Positions 17,285 through 26,681 of a stretch of 64,000 bases of DNA are shown one piece after another (the stretch's first letter is position 1; each line of letters starts with the position of its first letter). The position numbers and the translations under genes were made by a program. Under the pieces are notes generated by a model. The model did no database searches and had not been told where the DNA came from. It was given only the letters and a program-made list of their open reading frames with translations. The stretch lies in the NCBI GenBank assembly GCA_045626925.1, contig JAZUQZ010000003.1, forward strand, positions 1-64,000, given 5' to 3'. This DNA comes from Aphodoplasma sp045626925. Its GTDB lineage: Bacteria; Bacillota; Clostridia; UBA1381; UMGS1253.

Positions 17285-20080
17285 ATGGCTGAGAATGAGA
17301 AAAATTATAATGAAACTATACAACTACCGCAGACGGAGTTTCCTATGCGCGGAAATTTGCCCGCGCGTGAGCCGGAGATACTTGCTCGTTGGGAGAAAGA
17401 GGGGCTTTATAAGACTTTGATGGCGCGCAATAAAGGCAAAAAGCCTTTTATTTTGCACGATGGTCCTCCGTATGCAAATGGTGATATTCATATGGGCCAT
17501 GCGCTTAATAAGATTTTAAAGGATATTATTGTGAGATATAAAAATCTTGCAGGATTTTATGCGCCATATATACCCGGCTGGGATACACACGGTTTGCCGA
17601 TTGAGCAGCAAGCGATTAAAAAGCTTGGTATAAATCGTCACGAGGCAGGTCCGGTCAAATTTAGACAGGCGTGCCGCGAGTTTGCCCTTCAAAATGTTGA
17701 AAATCAGAAGGAGCAGTTTAAGCGTCTTGGTGTAATAGGCGACTGGGATAATCCTTATTTGACACTAAGCAATGAGTTTGTTGCTACCCAGATTGAGATT
17801 TTTGGTGAAATGGCAAAGAAGGGGCTTATATATAAGGGTTTAAAGCCTGTTTATTGGTGCCCGCATTGTGAAACTGCACTTGCAGAGGCAGAGATTGAGT
17901 ATAGTGAAGACAAAACAAAATCTATTTTTGTAAAATTTGCCGTAAAGGATGATAAGGGATTATTTGATGGCTGTGGCAAGGTTTATTTTGTAATTTGGAC
18001 CACTACAACATGGACACTGCCAGGCAATGTTGCTATATCATTAAATCCGGATTTTGAATATTCATTAGTCAAATTCTCAAACGGCGAAACATATGTGTTG
18101 GCGTCGGAGCTTATAGATAGTGTTTGCAAGGCTGCAAACCTTAGTGATGATTATGAAATCGTTAAAAAGTTTAGAGGAATTGACCTTGAACTTATAACAT
18201 GCGCTCATCCGTTCCTTGACAGAGAGTCACTCGTTATTGTTGGTGACCATGTAACACTTGATGCAGGTACGGGATGCGTTCATACTGCGCCCGGTTTTGG
18301 TGCAGAGGACTATATCGTATGCCGCAATTATCCCCAGCTTGAAATTGTTGTACCTGTTGACAGCAAAGGTTATCAAACACAAGAGGCGGGCGAATTTGCA
18401 GGTCTTTATTATGAAGAGTCGAATGAGAAAATTCTTGAAAATCTTATAGCTTCGGGTGCACTTTTGGCATCACAGGATATAGAACATCAATATCCTCACT
18501 GTTGGAGATGCGACAGTCCAATCATCTTCCGTGCTGCAGACCAGTGGTTTGCGTCGGTTGATGCACTAAAGGATGATGCAGTAAAGGCTATAAAGGGTGT
18601 AAAATGGCTTCCGCAATGGGGCGAGGAGAGAATTACCTCGATGGTTGTTGACCGAAGCGATTGGTGCATTTCGCGCCAGAGAACATGGGGCGTACCGATT
18701 CCGATGTTCTATTGTAGCGAATGTGGCAGGGAGCTTATAAATGACGAAACGATAAAAGCAGTAAGCGAGCTATTTAAGACAAAAGGCCCTGATATGTGGT
18801 GGGAGCTTGATGCAGAGCAGATTTTACCAACGGGCACAAAGTGTTCGTGTGGTTGTGACAAGTTTGAAAAAGAGCACGACATAATGGATGTATGGTTTGA
18901 TTCGGGCTCGTCACACAAGGCCGTTTGTGGTGTGCGTGAGGATTCGGTTTATCCACCCGACATGTACCTTGAGGGTAATGACCAATACAGAGGATGGTTC
19001 CAATCGTCACTTCTCACAAGTATAGCGATAAATAAAACAGCGCCGTACAATACGGTTATTACGCATGGTATGATACAGGATGGCGAAGGCAGAAAAATGT
19101 CAAAATCCAAGGGCAATTCGATTTCGCCACAAGAGATTATAAATCAATATGGTGCGGATGTTTTAAGACTTTGGGTTGTTTCGGCAGATTATCGTACAGA
19201 TATGAGAATGTCAAAGGAAATGCTTAAACAGCTTTCAGAGGGTTATCGTAAGATAAGAAATACTGCGCGCTACATTCTGGGTAATATTTCTGATTTTGAC
19301 CCGAATAAAGATATGGTTTGCTATGATGATATGCAAGAGATTGACCGTTGGGCGCTTATGCGCGTAAACGACCTTGTTAAAAAGTCGATTGACGCATATG
19401 ATTCGTATGAGTACCATGTTCTGTATCACGGCATACACAATTTCTGCGTTGTTGATATGAGCAGTTTTTATCTTGATATTATCAAAGACAGACTTTATAC
19501 AGAAAAAGCAGATGGCAAGCTTCGTCGCAGTGCACAGAGTGCTATGTATATAATTTTAGAAAAGCTTACACTTTTACTTGCGCCGATTTTGGCATACACC
19601 ACTGAAGAAATATGGTCGTATATGCCACACTTGTCATCGCACGGTACAGAGAGTGTGTTGTTTAACTCGATGCCGTCTTATGATGAAAAGCTTTATAATG
19701 ACGAGCTTATGCAGAAATGGGAAAAAGTAATTGCAGTGCGTAACGATGTGCTCAAGGCACTTGAGGAAGCACGCGCAAACAAGACAATAGGTCAGTCACT
19801 TGCAGCGGATATAATTGTCTATGCTGACAAGGATGCATATGGCTTCCTTGATAAAATTAAAGATGAGCTTGCAGAGATATTTATTGTGTCAAGAGTTGCA
19901 CTCAAAACGATTGACGAAGCTGATGAAAAAGCAATTGTGGGAGAAATCGTAAAAACGACGGTTGTGCCTGCTACGGGTGAAAAGTGTGAGCGCTGCTGGA
20001 TTTATTCTGATTCAGTAGGTTCAAACAGTGAACACCCAACGCTTTGTGCTCGTTGTGCAGGAGTGCTTGAAGGAAAGTAA
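17285..20080 (+). CDS. ileS: isoleucyl-tRNA synthetase
   Basis: 931 residues, full length. HIGH motif as HMGH (69-72) within PPYANGDIHMGHALNKILKD, KMSKS at 604-608, and a C-terminal zinc site with CERC (901-904) and CARC (921-924). The editing domain lies between about 180 and 400 (WTTTTWTLPGN, GTGCVHTAPGFGAEDY). ATG after AGAAAGGACAAA. The gap from divIVA is 31 bp with no T-box leader, so control must come from the upstream promoter or another mechanism. Confidence 0.97.
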   Translation: MAENEKNYNETIQLPQTEFPMRGNLPAREPEILARWEKEGLYKTLMARNKGKKPFILHDGPPYANGDIHMGHALNKILKDIIVRYKNLAGFYAPYIPGWDTHGLPIEQQAIKKLGINRHEAGPVKFRQACREFALQNVENQKEQFKRLGVIGDWDNPYLTLSNEFVATQIEIFGEMAKKGLIYKGLKPVYWCPHCETALAEAEIEYSEDKTKSIFVKFAVKDDKGLFDGCGKVYFVIWTTTTWTLPGNVAISLNPDFEYSLVKFSNGETYVLASELIDSVCKAANLSDDYEIVKKFRGIDLELITCAHPFLDRESLVIVGDHVTLDAGTGCVHTAPGFGAEDYIVCRNYPQLEIVVPVDSKGYQTQEAGEFAGLYYEESNEKILENLIASGALLASQDIEHQYPHCWRCDSPIIFRAADQWFASVDALKDDAVKAIKGVKWLPQWGEERITSMVVDRSDWCISRQRTWGVPIPMFYCSECGRELINDETIKAVSELFKTKGPDMWWELDAEQILPTGTKCSCGCDKFEKEHDIMDVWFDSGSSHKAVCGVREDSVYPPDMYLEGNDQYRGWFQSSLLTSIAINKTAPYNTVITHGMIQDGEGRKMSKSKGNSISPQEIINQYGADVLRLWVVSADYRTDMRMSKEMLKQLSEGYRKIRNTARYILGNISDFDPNKDMVCYDDMQEIDRWALMRVNDLVKKSIDAYDSYEYHVLYHGIHNFCVVDMSSFYLDIIKDRLYTEKADGKLRRSAQSAMYIILEKLTLLLAPILAYTTEEIWSYMPHLSSHGTESVLFNSMPSYDEKLYNDELMQKWEKVIAVRNDVLKALEEARANKTIGQSLAADIIVYADKDAYGFLDKIKDELAEIFIVSRVALKTIDEADEKAIVGEIVKTTVVPATGEKCERCWIYSDSVGSNSEHPTLCARCAGVLEGK

Positions 20081-20106
20081 GATATAAAAATATCGGCAAA
20101 TTATTT

Positions 20107-20140
20107 GGGAAGGCAGTAGTTTGCCTTCCCTTAAATTTTA
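20107..20140 (+). terminator. terminator after ileS
   Basis: Stem GGGAAGGCA/TGCCTTCCC (20107-20115 and 20122-20130) with a T-rich tail. Separates ileS from aroB. Confidence 0.75.
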
Positions 20141-20183
20141 TCTAAAGATGATGTTACATATTGTAGCAGAAACGGAGAAAAAG

Positions 20184-21263
20184 ATGCAAAGATTAAAACT
20201 TGATTTTGGGAAAAGAAGTTATGATATTGTTATAAATAATAGCTTTGATGCGCTTTCAAAAGAGCTCACAAATCTATGCAAAGGAAAAATTTTAGTCGTT
20301 ACAGACACAAATGTTGCACTGCTTTATAAAGATGAGCTTTCAAAAGTTATCTGTGCGGCAGGCTTTGATAAGCCAGAATTTGCAGTGTTTAAAGCCGGTG
20401 AAAAAAGTAAAAATATTGATACAATACAAAGAATATATAAAAGCGCGATAGAGTCTGGCTTTTCAAGAGAGGGAACAATCATAGCTTTTGGCGGTGGTGT
20501 TGTGGGCGATATAGCAGGATTTGTTGCGTCAACATACATGCGTGGTGTTAATTTTGTACAAATACCGACGACGCTTCTTGCCCAAACTGATAGCAGTGTC
20601 GGCGGCAAGGTCGGGTTTGATTTTTGCGGCGCAAAAAATATCATCGGTGCATTTAAACAACCGTCGCTCGTTTATATAAACACAGCTACACTAAAAACAC
20701 TTCCAAAACGCGAGTTTTGTTCCGGAATGGCAGAGGTTATAAAATATGGCATTATAAAAGATGAAGGTTTTTTGACTTATCTTGAAAAAAATAATAGTGC
20801 AATTTGTGACTTTGATGATGATGCGATTGAAGATGTTATATATAATTGTTGCAAAATAAAAGCAGACATTGTTACAGAAGATGAAACCGAGAGTGGCTTG
20901 CGCGCTATATTAAATTTTGGGCACACTATCGGGCATGGCATTGAAAGCGCGAAGAATTTTTCGCTTTTGCATGGAGAATGTGTAGCTCTTGGAATGATTT
21001 GTGCGCTTGATATTTCGCTTTCTCGTGGCTACATAAGTGCAGATGAGGCACAAAGATGTAAAAAAATAATTGCTATGTACGAGCTTGACACAAATGTTAC
21101 AAATATAAACATTAACGCAGTTGCCACTTATATGAAAAATGACAAGAAAAAGCTTTGTGATACATTGCGCTTTGTGCTTGTGGATGGCATTGGCAACGCG
21201 CAAATAAAAGACGATGTTACAAATGATGAAATCGAGCACGCACTAAAGTGCATTATGTGTTAA
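20184..21263 (+). CDS. aroB: 3-dehydroquinate synthase
   Basis: 359 residues from ATG at 20184, which has ACGGAGAAAAAG upstream; an in-frame TTG at 20121 overlaps the terminator hairpin and is rejected. NAD-dependent second step of the shikimate pathway. Motifs include GGGVVGDIAGFVASTYMRGV, PTTLLAQTDSSVGGKVG and the zinc-ligand segment ILNFGHTIGHGIES with a later LLHGECVALG. No other shikimate gene is near, so it is isolated from its pathway here. lspA follows 14 bp downstream. Confidence 0.95.
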   Translation: MQRLKLDFGKRSYDIVINNSFDALSKELTNLCKGKILVVTDTNVALLYKDELSKVICAAGFDKPEFAVFKAGEKSKNIDTIQRIYKSAIESGFSREGTIIAFGGGVVGDIAGFVASTYMRGVNFVQIPTTLLAQTDSSVGGKVGFDFCGAKNIIGAFKQPSLVYINTATLKTLPKREFCSGMAEVIKYGIIKDEGFLTYLEKNNSAICDFDDDAIEDVIYNCCKIKADIVTEDETESGLRAILNFGHTIGHGIESAKNFSLLHGECVALGMICALDISLSRGYISADEAQRCKKIIAMYELDTNVTNININAVATYMKNDKKKLCDTLRFVLVDGIGNAQIKDDVTNDEIEHALKCIMC

Positions 21264-21277
21264 TTGGCGGTGGAATA

Positions 21278-21742
21278 ATGATATATATAATTGTTGCAGT
21301 TTTGCTTATTATAATAGACCAAGTGGCAAAAGCTCTGGCACGCACATTTCTTGCAGGTGGCTTCGCTGTGGGTTTTATTCCGCATATAATTGACTTTGTA
21401 TATGTTGAAAACAGGGGTGCGGCATTTGGTATAATGCAGGATACGCGCATGCTTCTAATTATTATGACGCTCATAATAATAACTGCGCTTTTTATTTATA
21501 TAATAAAAACAAAGCAAAGACACCCTTTGTTTCTGTTTTCGTCAATGCTTATTATAGCGGGCGGTATAGGCAATTTGATTGACAGAATAATTTTTGGATA
21601 TGTGACCGATTTTATTCACTTTATGTTTTTTGATTTTCCGTGTTTTAATATTGCCGATATATGCGTCTGCATTGGTGCTGTATTGATTGTTATATATCTT
21701 TTATTTATAGATACAAACAAGGGAGAAACAGATGGAAAATAA
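21278..21742 (+). CDS. lspA: lipoprotein signal peptidase (signal peptidase II)
   Basis: 154 residues with four membrane helices. The aspartyl dyad is visible: Asp102 in GGIGNLIDRI and Asp127 in FNIADICV; NRGAAFGI is the other conserved box. It cleaves the signal peptide from diacylated prolipoproteins at the membrane. ATG at 21278 follows GGCGGTGG. The 3' end overlaps rluD by 11 bp, so the two are translationally coupled, as in many Firmicutes. Confidence 0.95.
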   Translation: MIYIIVAVLLIIIDQVAKALARTFLAGGFAVGFIPHIIDFVYVENRGAAFGIMQDTRMLLIIMTLIIITALFIYIIKTKQRHPLFLFSSMLIIAGGIGNLIDRIIFGYVTDFIHFMFFDFPCFNIADICVCIGAVLIVIYLLFIDTNKGETDGK

Positions 21743-22655
21743 GCTGATTTTTACAGTTGCAAAAGAAGATAAAGGCACGCGCCTTGATGTATATATATCA
21801 AAAAGGGTTGACTCGCTTTCGCGTTCGCACGCATCGCGCCTTATAGAAGAGGGCTGCGTAACGAAGTCATCAGAGGTACTGGGCAAAAAATATCTTGTGC
21901 GCGAGGACGAAATTATAGAGGTGATTATACCTGCGGCAAGGGAGTATAGCATAGAGCCACAGGATATTTTGCTTGATATTGTGTACGAGGACGAAGATGT
22001 ACTTGTTATAAATAAGCCACAGGGAATGGTGGTGCACCCTGCACCGGGCAATTATGACGGAACGCTTGTAAATGCTTTGATGAATCATTGCAAGGGGAGT
22101 CTTTCCGGCATAAACGGCGTTATGCGTCCCGGCATTGTGCACAGGATTGATAAGGATACATCGGGGCTTTTGATAGTGGCAAAAAATGATAATGCACATA
22201 CATTTTTATCGGACCAACTTTCTGACAGAAGCTTGTCACGCGAATATAGTGCGCTTGTGAATGGGAATATAAAAGAAGATGAATTTACGCTCAATTTTCC
22301 CATTGGACGCAATCCAAATGATAGAAAAAAGATGTGCGTTACAACAAAAAACGCGCGTGATGCAGTTACACATGTAACGGTGCTGGAGCGGTTTGGGCGT
22401 TATACACTTGTAAAATGTAAGCTCCAAACAGGAAGAACACATCAAATTCGCGTGCATATGGCACATATTGGTCACAGCGTTGTGGGAGACAAAACATACG
22501 GCATAAAAAAAGAAAGTTTCAAACTTGATGGCCAGCTTTTACACGCGCAAAAAATTGAGTTTATTCATCCGACAACAAAAGAAAGAATGCAGTTTTGTGC
22601 TCCTTTGCCCGACTATTTTACAAAGGTTTTAGAAAGATTGCGTACAAATAATTAG
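21732..22655 (+). CDS. RluA/RluD family 23S rRNA pseudouridine synthase
   Basis: 307 residues. An N-terminal S4 domain (about 15-75, with TRLDVYISKRVDSLSRSHASRLIEEG) is followed by the catalytic domain with HRIDKDTSGLLIVAKN, where Asp140 is the nucleophile, and LQTGRTHQIRVHMAHIGHSVVGD. The S4 plus catalytic layout fits RluD (23S positions near 1911-1917), but RluC-like specificity cannot be excluded. RBS AAGGGAGAAACAG lies inside lspA. Last gene before the pyr leader. Confidence 0.92.
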   Translation: MENKLIFTVAKEDKGTRLDVYISKRVDSLSRSHASRLIEEGCVTKSSEVLGKKYLVREDEIIEVIIPAAREYSIEPQDILLDIVYEDEDVLVINKPQGMVVHPAPGNYDGTLVNALMNHCKGSLSGINGVMRPGIVHRIDKDTSGLLIVAKNDNAHTFLSDQLSDRSLSREYSALVNGNIKEDEFTLNFPIGRNPNDRKKMCVTTKNARDAVTHVTVLERFGRYTLVKCKLQTGRTHQIRVHMAHIGHSVVGDKTYGIKKESFKLDGQLLHAQKIEFIHPTTKERMQFCAPLPDYFTKVLERLRTNN

Positions 22656-22685
22656 GCATAGAGTAAAAATTTTATTATAAAAGTG

Positions 22686-22714
22686 TAGACAAGAACATAA
22701 ATGTCTGTTATAAT
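22686..22714 (+). promoter_or_regulatory. promoter of the pyr operon
   Basis: TAGACA (22686-22691), 17 bp, TATAAT (22709-22714). It is followed by a leader of about 165 nt before pyrR. Confidence 0.8.
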
Positions 22715-22743
22715 TTAACCAATATAGTTCCTTCGTTTTAACC

Positions 22744-22872
22744 GCCTTTAAATCGGTACAGAGAGACTGATAAGGCATTTATATTTAGGCCGAGGGGTTT
22801 TTGTTTGCTTGAATATATTTTGCTTATATTAGCTTTTTGCCGATTTTGTGGCAGAAAGCTTTTTATATTTTG
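22744..22872 (+). promoter_or_regulatory. PyrR-responsive transcription attenuator
   Basis: The leader folds as a pyr attenuator. A PyrR-binding hairpin pairs GCCTT (22744-22748) with AAGGC (22772-22776) and ATCGGT with ACTGAT, enclosing the loop ACAGAGAG, close to the known PyrR recognition loop. An intrinsic terminator follows: AGCTTTTTGCC (22831-22841) with GGCAGAAAGCT (22850-22860) and a T-rich run. ATAAGGCA (22770-22777) can instead pair with TGCTTAT (22821-22827), a possible antiterminator. With UMP bound, PyrR would hold the first hairpin and allow termination. The mechanism is inferred from the family. Confidence 0.85.
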
Positions 22873-22887
22873 TAAGGAGGAGAGAAA

Positions 22888-23439
22888 ATGAATAATATGC
22901 CTATAAAGGCGCAAATTATGGATTCGGCGGCGATTACACGCGCGCTTAGTAGAATTGCTCATGAGATAATTGAAAAAAATCAGGGGATGGAAGATGTATA
23001 TCTTATAGGTATCCAGCGCCGCGGCGTTACACTTGCAAAAGAAATTGCAAAAAAGATTGGCGAGGTTGAGGGTTGTGACATTGAAATAGGTATACTTGAT
23101 ATAACACTGTATCGCGACGATTTGAGTATGCTGTCTGAGCATCCGCGCATAAATGGAAGTGATATAGGCTTTTCGATTACAAATAAAAAGCTCGTCATAA
23201 TTGACGATGTGCTTTATACGGGGCGCACTGTGCGCGCGGCGATTGACGCACTTATGGACATGGGGCGTCCTGCATCGATACAGCTTGGCGTGCTTATTGA
23301 CAGAGGCCATAGAGAGCTACCGATAAGAGCGGATTATGTCGGCAAAAATGTACCGACATCAAAGGGTGAGCTTGTTCATGTTGATATGGATGAGTTTGAT
23401 GGAAATAGTCGTGTATATATTACAGATAAGGCAAAATAA
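22888..23439 (+). CDS. pyrR: bifunctional pyr operon regulator / uracil phosphoribosyltransferase
   Basis: 183 residues, the usual PyrR size. The PRPP-binding loop is LVIIDDVLYTGRTVRAAIDAL (about 108-128), with IQRRGVTLAKEIAKKI and DITLYRDDLS typical of PyrR. It binds the pyr mRNA in response to UMP and also makes UMP from uracil and PRPP. RBS AAGGAGGAGA. First gene behind the attenuator, so the system is autoregulated. Confidence 0.95.
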   Translation: MNNMPIKAQIMDSAAITRALSRIAHEIIEKNQGMEDVYLIGIQRRGVTLAKEIAKKIGEVEGCDIEIGILDITLYRDDLSMLSEHPRINGSDIGFSITNKKLVIIDDVLYTGRTVRAAIDALMDMGRPASIQLGVLIDRGHRELPIRADYVGKNVPTSKGELVHVDMDEFDGNSRVYITDKAK

Positions 23440-23463
23440 AAACACAAAGGAGTGTGCAGAGTA

Positions 23464-24405
23464 ATGCTTGGGAAACACAAGGATTTGCTTGGGCTTAAAG
23501 ACCTTAGCGCCGATGAAATAAAATACATTTTAGATAATGCAAAGACGATGAAGTACATACTTCTTCAAAACAACAAAAAGACGCCTCATTTACAAGGCAA
23601 GTCTGTTATAACACTTTTTTATGAAAATTCGACTCGTACAAGATTATCGTTCGAGCTTGCATCAAAATATATGGGGGCAAGTGCAGCAAATGTTTCTGCT
23701 AGCTCGTCGAGTGTGCGCAAGGGCGAAACGCTTATTGATACGGCGCGTACGATTGATGCTATGGGTACGGATATTATAATTTTGCGTCATTCAATGAGCG
23801 GCGCACCACATCTTATTGCAAAAAATGTCAAGGCGTCTGTTATAAATGCAGGTGACGGAATGAATGAGCATCCCACCCAGGCACTTCTGGATGCATTTAC
23901 TATACTTGAGCATAAGGGCAGTATTGAAGGGTTAAAGGTTGCTATTGTGGGCGATATTATGCATAGCAGAGTTGTAAGAAGTAATATATATGCACTCACA
24001 AAGCTTGGCGCGCGCGTTGCGATTGGCGGCCCTGCAACGCTTTTGCCAAAGGGAATTGAAAATCTTGGGATAGAGGTATATGATAACATTAACGAGGCTC
24101 TTGCAGATGCCGATGTAGTTATGGGTCTTCGTATGCAGCTTGAGCGTCAGCATAGTGGACTTGTGCCGAATATACGAGAGTATGCACGCTTTTTCGGTGT
24201 AGACGATAAGAGACTTGCGCTTGCAAAGCCTGATGCACTTTTGATGCATCCAGGTCCTGTAAACAGAGGGTTTGAGCTTACGAGCAGTGTCATTGACGGA
24301 GAAAGCTCGGTTATAGATGAGCAGGTTACAAATGGCGTTGCGGTTCGTATGGCGGTATTATATATTCTTGCAAGAAGGGGTGAAGGCAATGAAAATATTG
24401 ATTAA
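23464..24405 (+). CDS. pyrB: aspartate carbamoyltransferase catalytic subunit
   Basis: 313 residues. The carbamoyl-phosphate loop ENSTRTRLSFELA (54-66) and HPTQALLDAFT (136-146) are present, as is SSSVRKGETL. ATG at 23464 is preferred; the GTG at 23452 overlaps the AAAGGAG ribosome site. No pyrI regulatory subunit is in the operon, as is usual for Bacillus-type ATCase. It overlaps pyrC by 17 bp. Confidence 0.95.
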   Translation: MLGKHKDLLGLKDLSADEIKYILDNAKTMKYILLQNNKKTPHLQGKSVITLFYENSTRTRLSFELASKYMGASAANVSASSSSVRKGETLIDTARTIDAMGTDIIILRHSMSGAPHLIAKNVKASVINAGDGMNEHPTQALLDAFTILEHKGSIEGLKVAIVGDIMHSRVVRSNIYALTKLGARVAIGGPATLLPKGIENLGIEVYDNINEALADADVVMGLRMQLERQHSGLVPNIREYARFFGVDDKRLALAKPDALLMHPGPVNRGFELTSSVIDGESSVIDEQVTNGVAVRMAVLYILARRGEGNENID

Positions 24406-25678
24406 GGGCGGAAGAGTAGTCGACCCTGCAAATAACATTGATAAGGTAGCAGATATTTATATAAATGATGGCATTATTGAAAAGCTTGGTACAGGAATTG
24501 ATATAGATGGTGTTGATGAGATAATTGATGCAAATGGTTTTATAGTTGCACCGGGACTTGTTGATATGCATACACACTTGCGTGAGCCGGGCTTTGAATA
24601 TAAAGAGGATATCGAAACAGGCATAAGCGCTGCGGCGATGGGCGGTTTTACATCGGTTGCTTGTATGCCGAATACAGAGCCGCCGATTGATAATGCGGCG
24701 ATTGTTGAGTTCATAAAGTCGCGTTCAAACGCAGTCGGAAAGGTTAATGTATACCCGATTGGATGTATCTCAAAGGGACAAAAGGGCGAGGAGCTTGCAC
24801 CGATAGGCGAGCTTAAATATGCAGGTGCAGTAGCAATTTCGGACGATGGACGACCGGTTGAAAACGCACTTTTGATGAAGCGGGCGCTTCAATATGCGAA
24901 CACATTTGATATAAGCGTAATATCACACTGTGAGGATTTAAGCCTTGTAGATAGCGGCAGTGCAAACGAAGGTTTTATGGCGACGAGTCTTGGTCTTAGA
25001 CCGATAACGCCTGCAGCCGAGGAAGTAATGGTAGCGCGCGATGTGCTTCTTGCAGAAAATGAGGGCGTAAGAGTGCATATCGCACATATCAGCACGCGTC
25101 GCAGTGTGGAAATTATACGAAATGCAAAGGCGCGCGGTGTAAAGGTTACATGCGAAACATGTCCGCACTATTTTACTCTTACTGAACAGGCGATAGACGG
25201 ATTTAATACTAACGCAAAAATGAATCCGCCACTTCGCAGCAAAGAAGATGTTGATGCAATAATCGAGGGGCTTCGTGACGGGACGATAGATGTTATTGCG
25301 ACGGACCACGCACCACACCATATCGATGAGAAAAATTGTGAGTTTGCACTTGCGTCAAATGGTATTGTCGGTCTTGAAACATCATTGCCGCTTGGCGTGA
25401 CATATCTTGTTGATACGGGCGTTTTGACAATGGGTGAGCTTGTGACAAAAATGAGTTTGAATCCAGCAAAAATACTTGGTCTGTCAAAGGGAAGCCTTGC
25501 TGAAAATGCGTTGGCTGATGTAGTGATATTTGATGATAAAGAGGAGTTTAAAGTTGATGTAAGCACCTTTAAATCAAAGGGCAAAAACTCGCCATATAAC
25601 GGTTTTGAGCTAAAAGGCAAGGTTAAATATACGATTGTGAACGGAAAAATTATTGTGAAAAATGGAGTTTTAATGTAG
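24389..25678 (+). CDS. pyrC: dihydroorotase (class I)
   Basis: 429 residues from ATG at 24389, inside the end of pyrB, with AAGGGGTGAAGG upstream. The zinc ligands begin with DMHTHLREPG (His61, His63), and ISHCEDLSL, HIAHISTRRSVEIIR and ATDHAPHHIDEK supply the rest of the amidohydrolase site. It closes carbamoyl-aspartate to dihydroorotate, after PyrB. Confidence 0.95.
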   Translation: MKILIKGGRVVDPANNIDKVADIYINDGIIEKLGTGIDIDGVDEIIDANGFIVAPGLVDMHTHLREPGFEYKEDIETGISAAAMGGFTSVACMPNTEPPIDNAAIVEFIKSRSNAVGKVNVYPIGCISKGQKGEELAPIGELKYAGAVAISDDGRPVENALLMKRALQYANTFDISVISHCEDLSLVDSGSANEGFMATSLGLRPITPAAEEVMVARDVLLAENEGVRVHIAHISTRRSVEIIRNAKARGVKVTCETCPHYFTLTEQAIDGFNTNAKMNPPLRSKEDVDAIIEGLRDGTIDVIATDHAPHHIDEKNCEFALASNGIVGLETSLPLGVTYLVDTGVLTMGELVTKMSLNPAKILGLSKGSLAENALADVVIFDDKEEFKVDVSTFKSKGKNSPYNGFELKGKVKYTIVNGKIIVKNGVLM

Positions 25679-25713
25679 ACTATAAAAAATCAATATGAAA
25701 AGGGGAAAAAAGT

Positions 25714-26631
25714 ATGTCTATGGATTTGATGATTAAAAAAATAATTGATATGAATTCACCTGTTGTTGCAGGACTTGATCCAAAGCTTGACTATGTGCCG
25801 GATTTTTTGGTAAAGGAATGTTTTGATAAATATGGTGCAAATGCTGCCGGTGCAGCAGAGGCACTTTTGAGATTTAATATGGCACTTATTGATGAGCTTT
25901 GCGAGGTAGTGCCTGCAGTAAAGGTACAGGCGGCGTATTATGAGATGTACGGCATAGAGGGTATGGGTGCACTCTATAAAACAGTATCGTATGCAAAATC
26001 GCGCGGCATGTATGTGATTCTGGACGGCAAACGCGGCGACATTGGTTCTACTGCAGAGGCATATTCGAGCGGCTGGCTTGGTAAAACAACAATCGGCACA
26101 AGTGATTATGCGATGAGTGAGGCGGACTGTCTTACAGTAAATCCATACCTTGGAAGTGACGGAATTATTCCGTTTGTAAATGATTGTAAAAAGTATGATA
26201 AAGGCATTTTTGCCCTTGTAAAAACATCTAACCCGTCATCGGGCGAGCTTCAGGATTTAAAGGTTGGCGATAAAGCAGTGTACGAAATGACGGCACAGCT
26301 TGTTGACAAGTGGGGTGCAGATAATATAGGCAAGTATGGTTATAGCGCAGTCGGTGCGGTTGTTGGTGCGACATATCCGGCCCAGGCAAAAAGCCTTCGT
26401 GAAAAAATGAAGCACACATATTTTCTTGTGCCCGGCTATGGCGCGCAAGGTGCAGGTGCAGATGATGTGGCAGTAAGCTTTGACAAAGATGGCCTTGGAG
26501 CGATTGTGAACTCGTCGCGTGCGATTATGTGCGCATATAAAAAGAGCGGTTCGGATAAAGAATTTGCAAAGGCAGCAAAGGACGAGGCATATAATATGAC
26601 AAAGGCAATTAACGCTGCAATCGGCAGATAG
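25714..26631 (+). CDS. pyrF: orotidine 5'-phosphate decarboxylase (type 2)
   Basis: 305 residues, the longer type 2 family. Catalytic Lys/Asp residues are in YVILDGKRGDIGSTAEAY (about 100-117), with VVAGLDPKLDYVP at the N-terminus and FLVPGYGAQGAGADDV near the C-terminus. It makes UMP from OMP. ATG follows AAAAGGGGAAAAAAG. It lies between pyrC and pyrK, 35 bp after pyrC. No pyrE is in the window, so the orotate phosphoribosyltransferase is encoded elsewhere. Confidence 0.95.
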   Translation: MSMDLMIKKIIDMNSPVVAGLDPKLDYVPDFLVKECFDKYGANAAGAAEALLRFNMALIDELCEVVPAVKVQAAYYEMYGIEGMGALYKTVSYAKSRGMYVILDGKRGDIGSTAEAYSSGWLGKTTIGTSDYAMSEADCLTVNPYLGSDGIIPFVNDCKKYDKGIFALVKTSNPSSGELQDLKVGDKAVYEMTAQLVDKWGADNIGKYGYSAVGAVVGATYPAQAKSLREKMKHTYFLVPGYGAQGAGADDVAVSFDKDGLGAIVNSSRAIMCAYKKSGSDKEFAKAAKDEAYNMTKAINAAIGR

Positions 26632-26681
26632 AATATAAAAAATAGTGCATACTAATTAAAATATGATATGGAGGAGAGCTT

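Noticed and set aside
17254..17285. T-box leader for ileS
   Set aside because: Only 31 bp between divIVA and ileS; no room for a T-box or terminator.
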